DNA of 58,979 bases, from assembly GCF_023283945.1 (NCBI RefSeq), contig NZ_JAKIKW010000028.1:1-58979 (forward strand), written 5' to 3'. Under the pieces are notes generated by a model, which saw only the letters and a program-made list of their open reading frames with translations, made no database searches and was not told the origin of the DNA. Origin of the DNA: Shewanella gelidimarina (lineage in GTDB: Bacteria; Pseudomonadota; Gammaproteobacteria; Enterobacterales; Shewanellaceae). The stretch's first letter is position 1, and every line of letters begins with the position of its first letter. A program made the translations under genes and the position numbers. Below, piece by piece: positions 50,644 to 58,979 of the stretch.

Positions 50644-50913
50644 ATACCCATCACATTAAATTTTCAGTCAATACATAAGTGGTTAAGTGTGTTAATCAAA
50701 GGTGTGTTGATGGGCTAAGGGCGAGTGTCATGCCAATCACAGCCAATAATAAGCAGAGTGTTTAGGTGTTTCCCGTAGAAGACAAAGCAGCGAACGTTGA
50801 GTTTATCGGTTTAAATAGGTTAACGAATAACCTAGAGTGGATCTAGACGGCGCAGCTTAGCTTTGCTGCTTAGCACTTCCACTTAATCAAGCTAGCGTGG
50901 ATGCATCGGGTAT
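50644..50913. mobile_element. MITE-like dispersed repeat of a second family
   Basis: 270-bp noncoding element with imperfect inverted ends: ATACCCATCACATT at the left, and at the right GATGCATCGGGTAT, whose complement begins ATACCCGATGCATC. Sequence differs from the ATACCAATTGC family at 11459 and 31060. It fills the gap between the small membrane protein and the Nudix gene. Confidence 0.6.
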
Positions 50914-50931
50914 AACGAATTCGGATAGGGA

Positions 50932-51528
50932 TTAAGTATCGGAGTGGGAGATAAGCCTGCACAGTTGATCAATCATTGCTGCCGTGGCGCCCCAAATAAA
51001 ATAGGACTTGTAAGGGATAAAGTGAACCGGGTATTCAATCCCATTACGGCTAAAGTACTGCGTGTGTCTATTATCATTATTCAATAGAAATGACAGCGGG
51101 ATGGTAAACAGCTCATCGACCTCGCCGGGATCAATAATGGGTGTAAACGGCTGTTTTACAATGCTCACTACCGGGGTTATATCAAAACCAGTAAACGTTT
51201 TGTGGTCGTGTAATAAGCCAATGACATCAACATTGTCAATAAACAGTCCGATCTCTTCTTCAGCTTCACGTAAGGCAGTAGCCTCAAGGCTAGTATCGAA
51301 CGTTTCTACTTTTCCACCTGGAAAACTGATCTGCCCAGGATGTACTCGCAGATGGGTAGGGCGACGAGTAAGAATAAGCTGAAGTTCACCGTGATTAAAA
51401 CTCAGAGCAATGAGTACGGCGGCCTTACGAAAAGGTTTAGCGAGTTCAAACTGATGAGAAGCCGGCAAATGATGAGACTGTGGCAAAGAGTGGAGATTAA
51501 ATTTGAGTCTAAACTCCACTAAATCCAT
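50932..51528 (-). CDS. Nudix CoA pyrophosphatase (NudL/YeaB-like)
   Basis: Hydrolyses CoA and CoA esters to phosphopantetheine forms. 198 residues with the Nudix box from Gly71 to about 93 (GGKVETFDTSLEATALREAE then EEIGLF) and the preceding LTRRPTHLRVHPGQISFPGG, a strong match to the UPF0035 CoA pyrophosphatase signature. Starts 4 bases after the pabB stop on the same strand, so it is in a pabB-nudL operon, an arrangement also found in enterobacteria. Confidence 0.92.
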   Translation of the reverse strand: MDLVEFRLKFNLHSLPQSHHLPASHQFELAKPFRKAAVLIALSFNHGELQLILTRRPTHLRVHPGQISFPGGKVETFDTSLEATALREAEEEIGLFIDNVDVIGLLHDHKTFTGFDITPVVSIVKQPFTPIIDPGEVDELFTIPLSFLLNNDNRHTQYFSRNGIEYPVHFIPYKSYFIWGATAAMIDQLCRLISHSDT

Positions 51529-51532
51529 ATCA

Positions 51533-53059
51533 TTACGCCTTTTGATTAACTCGAGATAGCACCGGTAGGATCTTACTTACTTTATCAAAACTTTCTTGAT
51601 ATTCAGCATCCACTTTAGAGTCAGCGACGATGCCGCCTCCCGCCCAACAATACAGAATGTTATCCCGCTTGGGACTGATATCCCTACTTTGCTGTTGCGC
51701 GACTAAAGTACGAATGGTGATACTGGTGTCCATATTTCCGTTTTGGCTAATGTAACCAATAGATCCACAGTAAAGACTTCTTCGTGATGGTTCAAGCTCT
51801 TCAATGATCGCCATTGCGCGTATTTTAGGTGCGCCAGTAATAGAACCTCCAGGAAAGCAGGATTTTAAAAGGTCACTAGCGTCTAAAGTTGGTTTTAATG
51901 TCGCTGTTACCGTACTCACAAGATGATGTACTGCCGGAAAGCTTTCTATGTCAAATAGCTTAGGCACATTAACGGAACCTGCAGTGGCAACTTTACCAAT
52001 ATCATTCCTGAGTAAATCAACAATCATTAAGTTTTCAGCGCGATCTTTTTCAGATGTAGCTAACAGCGAAGCCATTTGTTTATCAATCCGCGGATCGCTA
52101 TCTCTTGGCATCGTGCCTTTTATCGGCTTCGTCTGGATTTGGTCAGCTTGCAAGGAAACAAAGCGTTCGGGCGATATCGATAACACGGCATGCTGAGCCA
52201 ACCTAATAAACGCGGAGAAGGGCGCGGCATTACTTTGTCTAAGCGCTAAATATGCCTGCCATTCATCACCTTCATATTGGGTGCTAAATCGTTGTGTCAG
52301 GTTTATTTGATAACAATCGCCGTTATGAAGGTACTGCTGTATCTGCTTAAACTTGCCACTATAAGCAGCGGCATCAATTTGGTTTTGCCAATCACTAGTC
52401 AATCTAAAAGGCGTTTTACTGGTAGATGTAAAATCAACCGCATTAACTGCGCTCGATTCTGATGGGATAAGATTTGCCTGAACAAGTAACACATCCAGTG
52501 CGGCTTTTGTTGTCTCTAACGCTTGTAGACTTTGATAATGCACCAGAGTCCACACTCGTTGTTCATAGTCAAACACCAGCGCCCAATCATAGAAGCCGAC
52601 ATTCATTAACGGCAGTGAGATGTCATCTAAGGCTATAGCGGGGATTTTCTCGACCTTACGGGCTAAGTCATAACTAAAACTGCCCATGGCGCCCCCTGAA
52701 AAGGGTAACAAGCTGGTTTTATGAATGGGAAATAGTTCAGACAAGGTGGTTTTTAACAGGCTAAAAGGCTCGCCTTCGTGTTGTTCAATGTAATGGGATG
52801 ATGATAATTGATCGCTTGCAAGCGCAAATAAAGGCTCTCTATTTGCTGTTTTTGTTATTTGGGTAGAGCTTTCGCTGCTAACCAATGTCGCTATAGGGCT
52901 GGCGCAGATCACATCGAACTTTGCATCAATGTGATCAGCGTCGGCTGAATCGAGTAAAATGGCCCAAGGTGAATCTGAAAACAGGCCGAAAAGTGTTTCT
53001 GTGGTTAAATTCCAATCAAGACGCATCGAAAATACGGATTTAGGCGCCAATTTGTTCAT
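51533..53059 (-). CDS. pabB: Aminodeoxychorismate synthase component I
   Basis: Converts chorismate and ammonia to 4-amino-4-deoxychorismate for folate synthesis. 508 residues, longer than E. coli PabB (453). Chorismate-binding domain features include QTKPIKGTMPRD, ENLMIVDLLRNDIGKV, and FPGGSITGAPKIRAMAIIEELEP. PIKGT, with Lys, is the PabB-type nucleophile motif that separates it from TrpE. Glutaminase partner pabA is not in the window. Confidence 0.94.
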   Translation of the reverse strand: MNKLAPKSVFSMRLDWNLTTETLFGLFSDSPWAILLDSADADHIDAKFDVICASPIATLVSSESSTQITKTANREPLFALASDQLSSSHYIEQHEGEPFSLLKTTLSELFPIHKTSLLPFSGGAMGSFSYDLARKVEKIPAIALDDISLPLMNVGFYDWALVFDYEQRVWTLVHYQSLQALETTKAALDVLLVQANLIPSESSAVNAVDFTSTSKTPFRLTSDWQNQIDAAAYSGKFKQIQQYLHNGDCYQINLTQRFSTQYEGDEWQAYLALRQSNAAPFSAFIRLAQHAVLSISPERFVSLQADQIQTKPIKGTMPRDSDPRIDKQMASLLATSEKDRAENLMIVDLLRNDIGKVATAGSVNVPKLFDIESFPAVHHLVSTVTATLKPTLDASDLLKSCFPGGSITGAPKIRAMAIIEELEPSRRSLYCGSIGYISQNGNMDTSITIRTLVAQQQSRDISPKRDNILYCWAGGGIVADSKVDAEYQESFDKVSKILPVLSRVNQKA

Positions 53060-53237
53060 CTATTAACCCTATCTAAAATGTGATGTTTAACTCAAAGTCG
53101 CGAAAGAGTATCATATTGCTCACACAAGTTATAAAAACAAAACACACATGCCGCTAAGGCAGCTGGAGCGTACATCTCGGTCTATTCACGGGATGTATCA
53201 GTCAATAGAATAAGTGTCTGTTAAAAAGGAAGTGTCT

Positions 53238-54758
53238 GTGAGCAAAATAGTCCCTGTAATCAAGCAAGCCGATTTAATCGAAAGCGTTGCTGATGCCCTG
53301 CAATATATCTCCTATTATCACCCAAAAGATTTCGTTGACTCAATGGCTGACGCCTATGAGCGTGAAGAAAGTGCTGCCGCAAAAGATGCGATAGCGCAAA
53401 TCTTGATCAATTCGCGCATGTCAGCCGAAGGTAAACGTCCTCTTTGCCAAGATACCGGTATCGTGACCAGTTTCGTTAAAATCGGCATGGCAGTTCAGTG
53501 GGATAAAACCGATATGACGGTTCAAGAAATGGTCGATGAAGGTGTACGCCGAGCCTACACTAACCCTGATAACCCTCTTAGAGCTTCTATTGTTGCAGAT
53601 CCTGCTGGTGGCCGTAAAAACACCAAAGACAACACCCCGTCAGTTGTGCACGTTGAAATGGTGCCAGGCAATCATGTTGACGTTGCTATTGCGGCGAAAG
53701 GCGGCGGTTCTGAAAACAAATCTAAGATGGTTATGCTTAATCCATCAGATGACATCGCAGCATGGGTAGAAAAAACACTGCCGACAATGGGTGCGGGTTG
53801 GTGTCCTCCAGGAATGCTCGGGATCGGTATTGGTGGAACGGCCGAGAAAGCCGCGGTTATGGCGAAAGAATCGCTAATGGACCCCGTCGATATTCATGAG
53901 TTACAAGCTCGCGGCGCCAAAACGACTGAAGAAAAACTTCGATTAGATATTTTTGACCGAGCGAATAAACTCGGTATTGGCGCTCAAGGACTTGGTGGCG
54001 TGACGACGGTGTTGGATGTAAAAATCAAATCATCACCTACCCATGCAGCATCTAAACCTGTGGTTATGATCCCCAATTGCGCAGCAACACGTCATGTGCA
54101 TTTCCATTTAGACGGCAGCGGACCGGCAGAGCTTACGCCTCCGTCACTTGAAGACTGGCCTAAAATCACTTGGGAAATCGGCGAGAGTGTACGCCGGGTT
54201 AATCTTGATACGATTACTCAAGCAGAGATGCAAGAGTGGAAAAGCGGTGACACAGTGTTGTTAAGCGGTAAAATGCTCACCGGACGCGATGCGGCGCATA
54301 AGCGTATTCAAAGTTTGATTGAAAGCGGAGAAGGCTTACCTGAAGGCGTGGACTTTAAGGGTAAATTTATCTACTACGTTGGTCCAGTTGATCCCGTTCG
54401 CGACGAAGTGGTTGGCCCAGCGGGTCCTACAACGGCGACTCGTATGGATAAGTTCACCGATCTTATGTTAGATAAAACCGGCCTGATGGGCATGATAGGA
54501 AAAGCTGAGCGTGGCCCTGCGACAGTGGAATCCATTAAGCAGCACAAGTCGTGTTATTTAATGGCAGTGGGCGGCGCGGCATATTTAGTGTCAAAAGCCA
54601 TTAAGAAGTCGAGAGTGGTGGCGTTTGCTGATTTAGGCATGGAAGCTATTTATGAGTTTGACGTAAAAGATATGCCCGTGACTGTGGCGGTTGATTCTAA
54701 TGGCGTGAATGCTCACGAGACTGGACCTGCTATCTGGAAAGTGAAGTTAAACGGCTAG
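53238..54758 (+). CDS. Class I (iron-sulphur) fumarate hydratase
   Basis: Interconverts fumarate and malate using an oxygen-sensitive [4Fe-4S] cluster; candidates for cluster cysteines are in KRPLCQDTG, GAGWCPPGMLG and IPNCAATRHVHF. The N-terminal alpha region and C-terminal beta region (LSGKMLTGRDAAHKR) are fused as in FumA/FumB. The frame is open to a GTG at 53214, but AAGGA lies 7 bases before the GTG at 53238 (MSKIVPVIKQ), giving 506 residues. Class I enzymes serve anaerobic or microaerobic fumarate metabolism, consistent with respiratory Shewanella. Confidence 0.94.
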   Translation: MSKIVPVIKQADLIESVADALQYISYYHPKDFVDSMADAYEREESAAAKDAIAQILINSRMSAEGKRPLCQDTGIVTSFVKIGMAVQWDKTDMTVQEMVDEGVRRAYTNPDNPLRASIVADPAGGRKNTKDNTPSVVHVEMVPGNHVDVAIAAKGGGSENKSKMVMLNPSDDIAAWVEKTLPTMGAGWCPPGMLGIGIGGTAEKAAVMAKESLMDPVDIHELQARGAKTTEEKLRLDIFDRANKLGIGAQGLGGVTTVLDVKIKSSPTHAASKPVVMIPNCAATRHVHFHLDGSGPAELTPPSLEDWPKITWEIGESVRRVNLDTITQAEMQEWKSGDTVLLSGKMLTGRDAAHKRIQSLIESGEGLPEGVDFKGKFIYYVGPVDPVRDEVVGPAGPTTATRMDKFTDLMLDKTGLMGMIGKAERGPATVESIKQHKSCYLMAVGGAAYLVSKAIKKSRVVAFADLGMEAIYEFDVKDMPVTVAVDSNGVNAHETGPAIWKVKLNG

Positions 54759-54837
54759 TGATACAGTGTCATGACTTAATAGTTTGCTATTACATTAACG
54801 AAAAGTTAACGGCGCTATTGATATAGCGTCTGCTTTG

Positions 54838-54872
54838 AATGGCTTAAACGTATTGCTTAAGCCATTTATTTT
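54838..54872 (+). terminator. Terminator after the fumarase gene
   Basis: AATGGCTTAA / TTAAGCCATT with a 9-base loop, then TATTTT. A second small hairpin (GGCGCTAT / ATAGCGTC) lies at 54811-54829. Confidence 0.7.
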
Positions 54873-54955
54873 GGATAGTGTCTGTATCGCTCCAGGGATT
54901 ATGTTGTCGCCCATCGTGGTAACACACCTTTAAACATAACAATAAGACTAAAACG

Positions 54956-57007
54956 ATGAAAAAAACTGCAATCATTATGGCGTTAGCATCTGCTGGCGCT
55001 GTTTTTAGCGTACAAGCTGCAACACCAACGCCTTTCACCGTCCAACAGTTAGTTAAAATCAATAAGCTCCATTCGGCTGTATTATCCAATGATGGCACCA
55101 AAGTGGTCTATGCTGTCAAAAATGTTGATGCTAATGGAAAGGGCAGCTCTGACCTTTATATTCAAGATTTAGACTCAAGCACAGCTAATGCGAAACAAAT
55201 TACCCAGTTTGCCGGTACAGAGCACAGTGTTGCATTTGGCCCAAACGACAAGAGCATCTATTTTCTTGCCGCTCGCAATGGTTCAAGTCAGCTTTATCAA
55301 CTAGCACTCGATGGTGGCGAAGCTAAACAAGTTTCTGATTTCCCACTCGACGTTGAAGGCTTTAAGCTTTCAAATGACGGTACTCAAGCCGTGGTTAACA
55401 TGCGTGTTTTCCCAGACTGTAAAGACCTCAATTGCTCAAAAGAGAAGTTTGATGCCGAAGCTGTGCGTACCTCAACAGGTCGAGAGTATAAGCAGTTAAT
55501 GGTTCGTCACTGGGATACCTGGAACGACCATTCAAGAAGCCACTTATTTGTTGCTAAGCTAAATGGTAAGACGGTCACTACGGCTGTTGATGTTACCGCA
55601 GGCTTAGATACTGAAACACCGCCAAAGCCTTTCTCAGGTATGGAAGAAGTGACGTTCACGCCCGATGGCAAGTACGTTGTTTATAGCGCTAAAGCGCCGA
55701 GTAAAGATCAAGCTTGGACGACAAACTACGATTTATGGCAAGTCAGTGTTGATGGCGGTGAGGTTAAAAATTTAACTGAAGCGAATAAAGCATGGGACGC
55801 TCACCCCACTTATTCTGCAGATGGACGTTATTTAGCTTATTTAGCGATGTCGAAACCCGGTTTCGAGGCTGATCGTTATCGCATCATGCTGCGTGACACT
55901 GTCACAGGCCAAGAAAAAGAGGTTGCGCCGCTGTGGGATCGTAGCCCAAGCTCATTGGCATTTGGTAAAGACAACAAAACACTTTACGTCACCGCTCAAG
56001 ATATTGGGCAAGTCTCTATATTTGAAGTTAATACCCAGTTTGGTGATGTTAAAACCATCTATAACGAAGGCAGTAACAGTGTCGTTGGGATCAATGCGGA
56101 CAAGATTATATTCAGTAATAAGTCACTGGTTGAACCCGGCGATCTTTATTCCATTAATCTAGATGGTCAAAATCTAAACCGATTAACTGAGATAAACAAA
56201 GATAAGCTGACCGAAATAAAATTTGGTGAATATCAGCAGTTTAGCTTTAAAGGTTGGAATAACGAAGAGGTTTATGGTTACTGGATAAAACCAAGTAACT
56301 ATAAAGCTGGCGAGCAATACCCAATTGCCTTTTTGGTTCACGGTGGACCACAAGGTTCATTCGGTAACTCTTTTAGCAGTCGCTGGAATGCACAGTTATG
56401 GGCCGGCGCTGGTTATGGCGTAGTGATGATTGATTTCCACGGTTCAACTGGCTATGGCCAAGCATTTACCGATTCAATTACTCAAGATTGGGGCGGTAAG
56501 CCACTTGAAGATCTACAAAAAGGCTTAGCGGCGGTAACGAAGCAGCAAAAATGGCTTGATGGCGACCGTGCTTGTGCGCTGGGTGGTTCATACGGCGGCT
56601 ACATGATGAACTGGATAGAGGGTAACTGGAGCGATGGTTTTAAATGCCTCGTTAACCACGCGGGTCTATTCGACATGCGCTCTATGTATTACGTAACTGA
56701 AGAGCTATGGTTCCCTGAGTATGAATTTGGCGGCACCTATGCCGACAACAAAGAGCTTTACGAAAAGTTCAACCCAGTTAACTACGTCGATAACTGGAAG
56801 ACACCGATGCTCGTTATTCATGGTGAGAAAGACTTCCGTGTTCCTTACGGTCAAGGACTTGCTGCCTACACATTTATGCAGCGTAAAGGGATCCCATCTG
56901 AGCTATTGGTTTACCCAGATGAAAACCACTGGATTTTAAACCCTGATAACTTAGAGCAATGGTACGACAATGTTCTAGGCTGGATGGACCGCTGGACCGA
57001 GAAGTAA
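54956..57007 (+). CDS. Exported S9 family prolyl oligopeptidase-like peptidase
   Basis: Serine peptidase of 683 residues. Signal peptide about 1-21 (MALASAGAVFSVQA) predicts periplasmic location. Residues about 30-420 form a seven-bladed propeller-like region; the catalytic alpha/beta domain has Ser545 in GGSYGGYMMNW, Asp626 in HGEKDFRVPY and His658 in DENHWI. Resembles acylaminoacyl-peptidase/dipeptidyl-peptidase-type S9C enzymes. Monocistronic with its own terminator. Confidence 0.93.
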   Translation: MKKTAIIMALASAGAVFSVQAATPTPFTVQQLVKINKLHSAVLSNDGTKVVYAVKNVDANGKGSSDLYIQDLDSSTANAKQITQFAGTEHSVAFGPNDKSIYFLAARNGSSQLYQLALDGGEAKQVSDFPLDVEGFKLSNDGTQAVVNMRVFPDCKDLNCSKEKFDAEAVRTSTGREYKQLMVRHWDTWNDHSRSHLFVAKLNGKTVTTAVDVTAGLDTETPPKPFSGMEEVTFTPDGKYVVYSAKAPSKDQAWTTNYDLWQVSVDGGEVKNLTEANKAWDAHPTYSADGRYLAYLAMSKPGFEADRYRIMLRDTVTGQEKEVAPLWDRSPSSLAFGKDNKTLYVTAQDIGQVSIFEVNTQFGDVKTIYNEGSNSVVGINADKIIFSNKSLVEPGDLYSINLDGQNLNRLTEINKDKLTEIKFGEYQQFSFKGWNNEEVYGYWIKPSNYKAGEQYPIAFLVHGGPQGSFGNSFSSRWNAQLWAGAGYGVVMIDFHGSTGYGQAFTDSITQDWGGKPLEDLQKGLAAVTKQQKWLDGDRACALGGSYGGYMMNWIEGNWSDGFKCLVNHAGLFDMRSMYYVTEELWFPEYEFGGTYADNKELYEKFNPVNYVDNWKTPMLVIHGEKDFRVPYGQGLAAYTFMQRKGIPSELLVYPDENHWILNPDNLEQWYDNVLGWMDRWTEK

Positions 57008-57018
57008 ATACGATGATG

Positions 57019-57050
57019 AAAAGCCAGAACATATGTTCTGGCTTTTTTTT
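57019..57050 (+). terminator. Terminator after the S9 peptidase gene
   Basis: AAAAGCCAGAACAT / ATGTTCTGGCTTTTTTTT, a perfect stem with a long T-tract, about 12 bases past the stop. Confidence 0.92.
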
Positions 57051-57098
57051 GCTTTCTTGATCTCACTTTTTCCAAATAGCATTTAACAATGGAATGAT

Positions 57099-57416
57099 AT
57101 GACAACATTGGCCAATACTCCTAAACCACCGTATTACTGTGTGGTGTTTACTTCAGTTTTATCTGCCGATACTGAAGGCTACCATGCCATGGGGAGGCGC
57201 ATGGTTGAATTAGCACTAAAGCAACCGGGATTTTTAGGGATTGAAGCAGCACGAGAAGAGCTCGGCATTACGGTCTCCTATTGGCAAACGCTCGATGCCA
57301 TTAAGGCGTGGAAACAAAATGCTGAACACCTGCAAGCACAGGCGATGGGGAAAGATAAGTGGTACAGCCATTTTGCGCTGAGGATCGCGAAGGTGGAACG
57401 TGACTACTTAATCTAA
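57099..57416 (+). CDS. Antibiotic biosynthesis monooxygenase (ABM)-domain protein
   Basis: 105-residue dimeric alpha+beta-barrel type protein (COG2329-like): YYCVVFTSVL, ALKQPGFLGIEAAREELGITVSYW and the helix DAIKAWKQNAEHLQAQ are the usual conserved segments. Members range from true monooxygenases to proteins of unknown role; catalytic function cannot be assigned. Independent of the S9 gene because a terminator separates them. Confidence 0.8.
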   Translation: MTTLANTPKPPYYCVVFTSVLSADTEGYHAMGRRMVELALKQPGFLGIEAAREELGITVSYWQTLDAIKAWKQNAEHLQAQAMGKDKWYSHFALRIAKVERDYLI

Positions 57417-57627
57417 AGTTTTAGTATTAATATAAGTGGGTAAACCTCTAGTGTTTCTGGTCTTCCACTGTGACTCAGAACCACTGTTTTTTCATTAGTA
57501 CATGAAGCTGCTTTACCTACTTTTTAACTCTGTGGAAAAAAGCTAAGAGTTAGATTTGTGTACCAAACACCATGATGGCTAACAGTGGCTTAGAAAATGA
57601 TTGGAAACGGCCTATTTTAAATGCTTG

Positions 57628-58188
57628 CTAACAGTCATCCGTGTATGCTCGTACAAAATAAGCTCTAGTGCGGATAGGAGCGCGATAAACCACATGACAA
57701 CGGTACGAGCCTTCACTTATCTCATCGAGTTTGTCTGCGGATGCTACAGGCACAATAGCAGCGGCTGAACCCTCTGTTCGTGCCACCGTGATGTAAAACT
57801 CATCCTCATTTAGCCCAAAAACGCGGCGATAGTTATCGTTAACCTCTGTTGACGACAACGGCGATATTGGGTAACCTAAATTCACGTATAATCGCGTACC
57901 GCTGGCATCAATAAAATATTCTCCAACGTCAACATCCCAATTGGGATGGGATCCACATAGATATGTACAGCCTTCAAGAGTTTCAATATTGGCAAGGGTA
58001 CTTTTAGCAAATGCCAACTGATTTTGTGATGAGATTAAGCTCGCTAAAGCGCGTACTTTAGCCGCCTTTGCGTCTGAACTGATATCCAAGAACTTAGGCG
58101 CAGCAATCACAAATACAATAGCCAGAATGATAATGACGATAACGAGCTCGATTAAGGTGAAGCCAGTTGTGGTGCGCTTAAGCGGCAT
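57628..58188 (-). CDS. Type IV pilin-like protein with prepilin leader
   Basis: 186 residues starting at 58188. The short leader MPLKRTTTG precedes FTLIELVIVIIILAIVFVIAAP, the prepilin peptidase site with Glu at +5 of the mature protein and an N-terminal methylated helix. The frame is open 37 codons upstream to 58299, but prepilin leaders are short, so I choose 58188. Candidate disulphide cysteines occur at about 109/113 and near the end (AYTDDC). Resembles MSHA-type minor or major pilins, but no pilus genes lie nearby. Confidence 0.85.
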   Translation of the reverse strand: MPLKRTTTGFTLIELVIVIIILAIVFVIAAPKFLDISSDAKAAKVRALASLISSQNQLAFAKSTLANIETLEGCTYLCGSHPNWDVDVGEYFIDASGTRLYVNLGYPISPLSSTEVNDNYRRVFGLNEDEFYITVARTEGSAAAIVPVASADKLDEISEGSYRCHVVYRAPIRTRAYFVRAYTDDC

Positions 58189-58868
58189 ATCATCGTTGTC
58201 TAATTGAATTTGTGGGCAGACTAACGATTTTGACCATTGGTAACAAGTACCGCTGGATACGAATTGATACAACACATTAATAAGTGTTAAGTCGATCACA
58301 CTTATTTACAGGCTATAAAATGTAGTTTAAAAGCAGGTTCGATAGATTGATTGAAGCTGTAAATTTAGTGTTATAACTATGCTTGCAAGCACATTGGCTA
58401 ACCTTATAAAGGCTGATTAAGATCAGTATTCATGTTGCAGTACAAATTTAAATTGAGAGCATCTGACATAGGATATAAAGCCACTGCTTTCATAGTAGCC
58501 TTTGATTTCATCAATCATACGAGTGATGAGGCTCTTGAGTATCGCCAAGCTATTGTATTTGGGGGCTAGCTATCTTATTTGTACGTGAATAATTCAAATT
58601 GCGATGATATTTTTAATGTTAGTAATATTGATGGTAAACCAACTATCTATACGCATGACAGTATATGATTTACGTTTTATCTCATAATTACTGCGATTAA
58701 TGAAGCTCGACTGTAGATGAAATTTTTTGAAGGAAGAGGGGGGGTGCTGACATTGTTTGCCGCCAAACTCCTTTAATTACCTTTAATTACCTTTAATGGA
58801 TTAAAAGTCTGTTATGCATCTTGGCTAACATGGTTTAGTAATGATGTAAAAAGGCCTGCATTAGAGCA
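58189..58868. other. Gene-poor end region
   Basis: About 680 bases before the right-hand repeat. A minus-strand frame without a start (58423-58575) could be the tail of a lost gene, and a short tandem repeat lies at 58771-58797. I can support no gene here. Confidence 0.4.
58771..58797. repeat. Tandem repeat of a 10-bp unit
   Basis: CTTTAATTAC at 58771-58780 and 58781-58790, followed by a partial third copy CTTTAAT. Confidence 0.85.
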
Positions 58869-58978
58869 TAATGCCGTTCACTTAAGGTGAGCGGCATTTT
58901 TGTTTCTAGCATATCGTTGAGGCCGTGGCTTTACTGTTCTGGGGAATGTTCTTTCCCGCCGGGGTTCAAGTACCAAGC
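58869..58978. repeat. Right copy of the 110-bp perfect terminal inverted repeat
   Basis: Exact reverse complement of bases 1-110. Contains the same 12-bp hairpin, here followed on the plus strand by TTTTTG, so it would stop transcription leaving the window rightward. The frame VKRPALEHNAVHLR-stop runs into it from the left and could be the tail of a transposase, but no upstream transposase sequence is present. Confidence 0.9.
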
Positions 58979-58979
58979 T

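Noticed and set aside
58423..58575. Minus-strand open frame reading ILKSLITRMIDEIKGYYESS, ending at 58423
   Set aside because: It looks protein-like but has an upstream stop and no start codon. It could be the tail of a lost gene; too little to name or to annotate as a gene.
58820..58889. Frame ending NAVHLR-stop in the right-hand repeat as a transposase C-terminus
   Set aside because: Only a short tail is present and my link to IS4-type transposases is from memory. No catalytic motif is in the window, so I call it a repeat and not an IS.

Overview
The window looks like a chromosomal stretch of a marine gammaproteobacterium, most likely Shewanella. The main reasons are the Kdo8N genes kdnA-kdnB beside kdsB, the neighbourhood gcvR-bcp / dapA-bamC / RND pump, a DUF3334 protein, a periplasmic Hya-type NiFe hydrogenase operon, and two kinds of dispersed intergenic repeat of a style I recall from Shewanella. 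This genus call is inference from gene content and remembered synteny; no search was run. There are no rRNA or tRNA genes, CRISPR arrays, prophages or complete insertion sequences that I can see.

Layout. Bases 1-110 and 58869-58978 are a perfect 110-bp inverted repeat, so the window is bounded by two opposed copies of one element. 149-3443: gcvR-bcp (minus) diverging from dapA-bamC (plus). 3722-7896: a two-gene RND efflux system. 7991-11341: minus-strand operon kdnA-kdnB-kdsB-DUF2897 for 8-amino-Kdo of lipopolysaccharide. 11459-11839: a MITE-like repeat. 12075-15921: carbonic anhydrase, an alpha/beta hydrolase, and a translationally coupled yffB-dapE-M15 peptidase group. 16135-18676: ptsH-ptsI-crr. 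18724-21887: ACT protein, a Cache chemoreceptor, and a divergent DUF3334 protein with a CheX-like motif. 21996-25631: a broken lacI gene, an exonuclease, the ribosomal oxygenase RoxA and an outer-membrane protein. 25829-27947: GreA/B-like protein, a tandem GNAT enzyme, a small lipoprotein.

27958-35938 is the degraded, accessory part: an intact ScfR/DUF3612-type regulator next to a malate synthase G relic, a GH97 glycosidase relic, a second MITE-like repeat, an rRNA methyltransferase, yjbQ, and what looks like a deletion scar. At the scar a 5'-truncated O-antigen ligase-like gene and a 5'-truncated tadC (followed by tadD) face each other, with the rest of the Tad pilus locus missing.

36048-47888 is the most striking block: eleven minus-strand genes, nearly all overlapping, encoding hydrogenase small and large subunits, cytochrome b, maturation protease, a HypF-like protein of unclear role (HydE-like), and HypF, HypB, HypC, HypD, HypE and HypA. 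FNR/EtrA-like and CRP-like sites lie upstream, which fits anaerobic, carbon-responsive control. The gene order resembles hydABCDE of Epsilonproteobacteria with a complete hyp set attached.

48730-58188 returns to housekeeping: asnS, a small membrane protein, a second type of dispersed repeat, a Nudix CoA pyrophosphatase, pabB, class I fumarase, a secreted S9 peptidase, an ABM-domain protein and an orphan type IV pilin-like protein. The last roughly 680 bases before the right-hand repeat hold no gene I can support.
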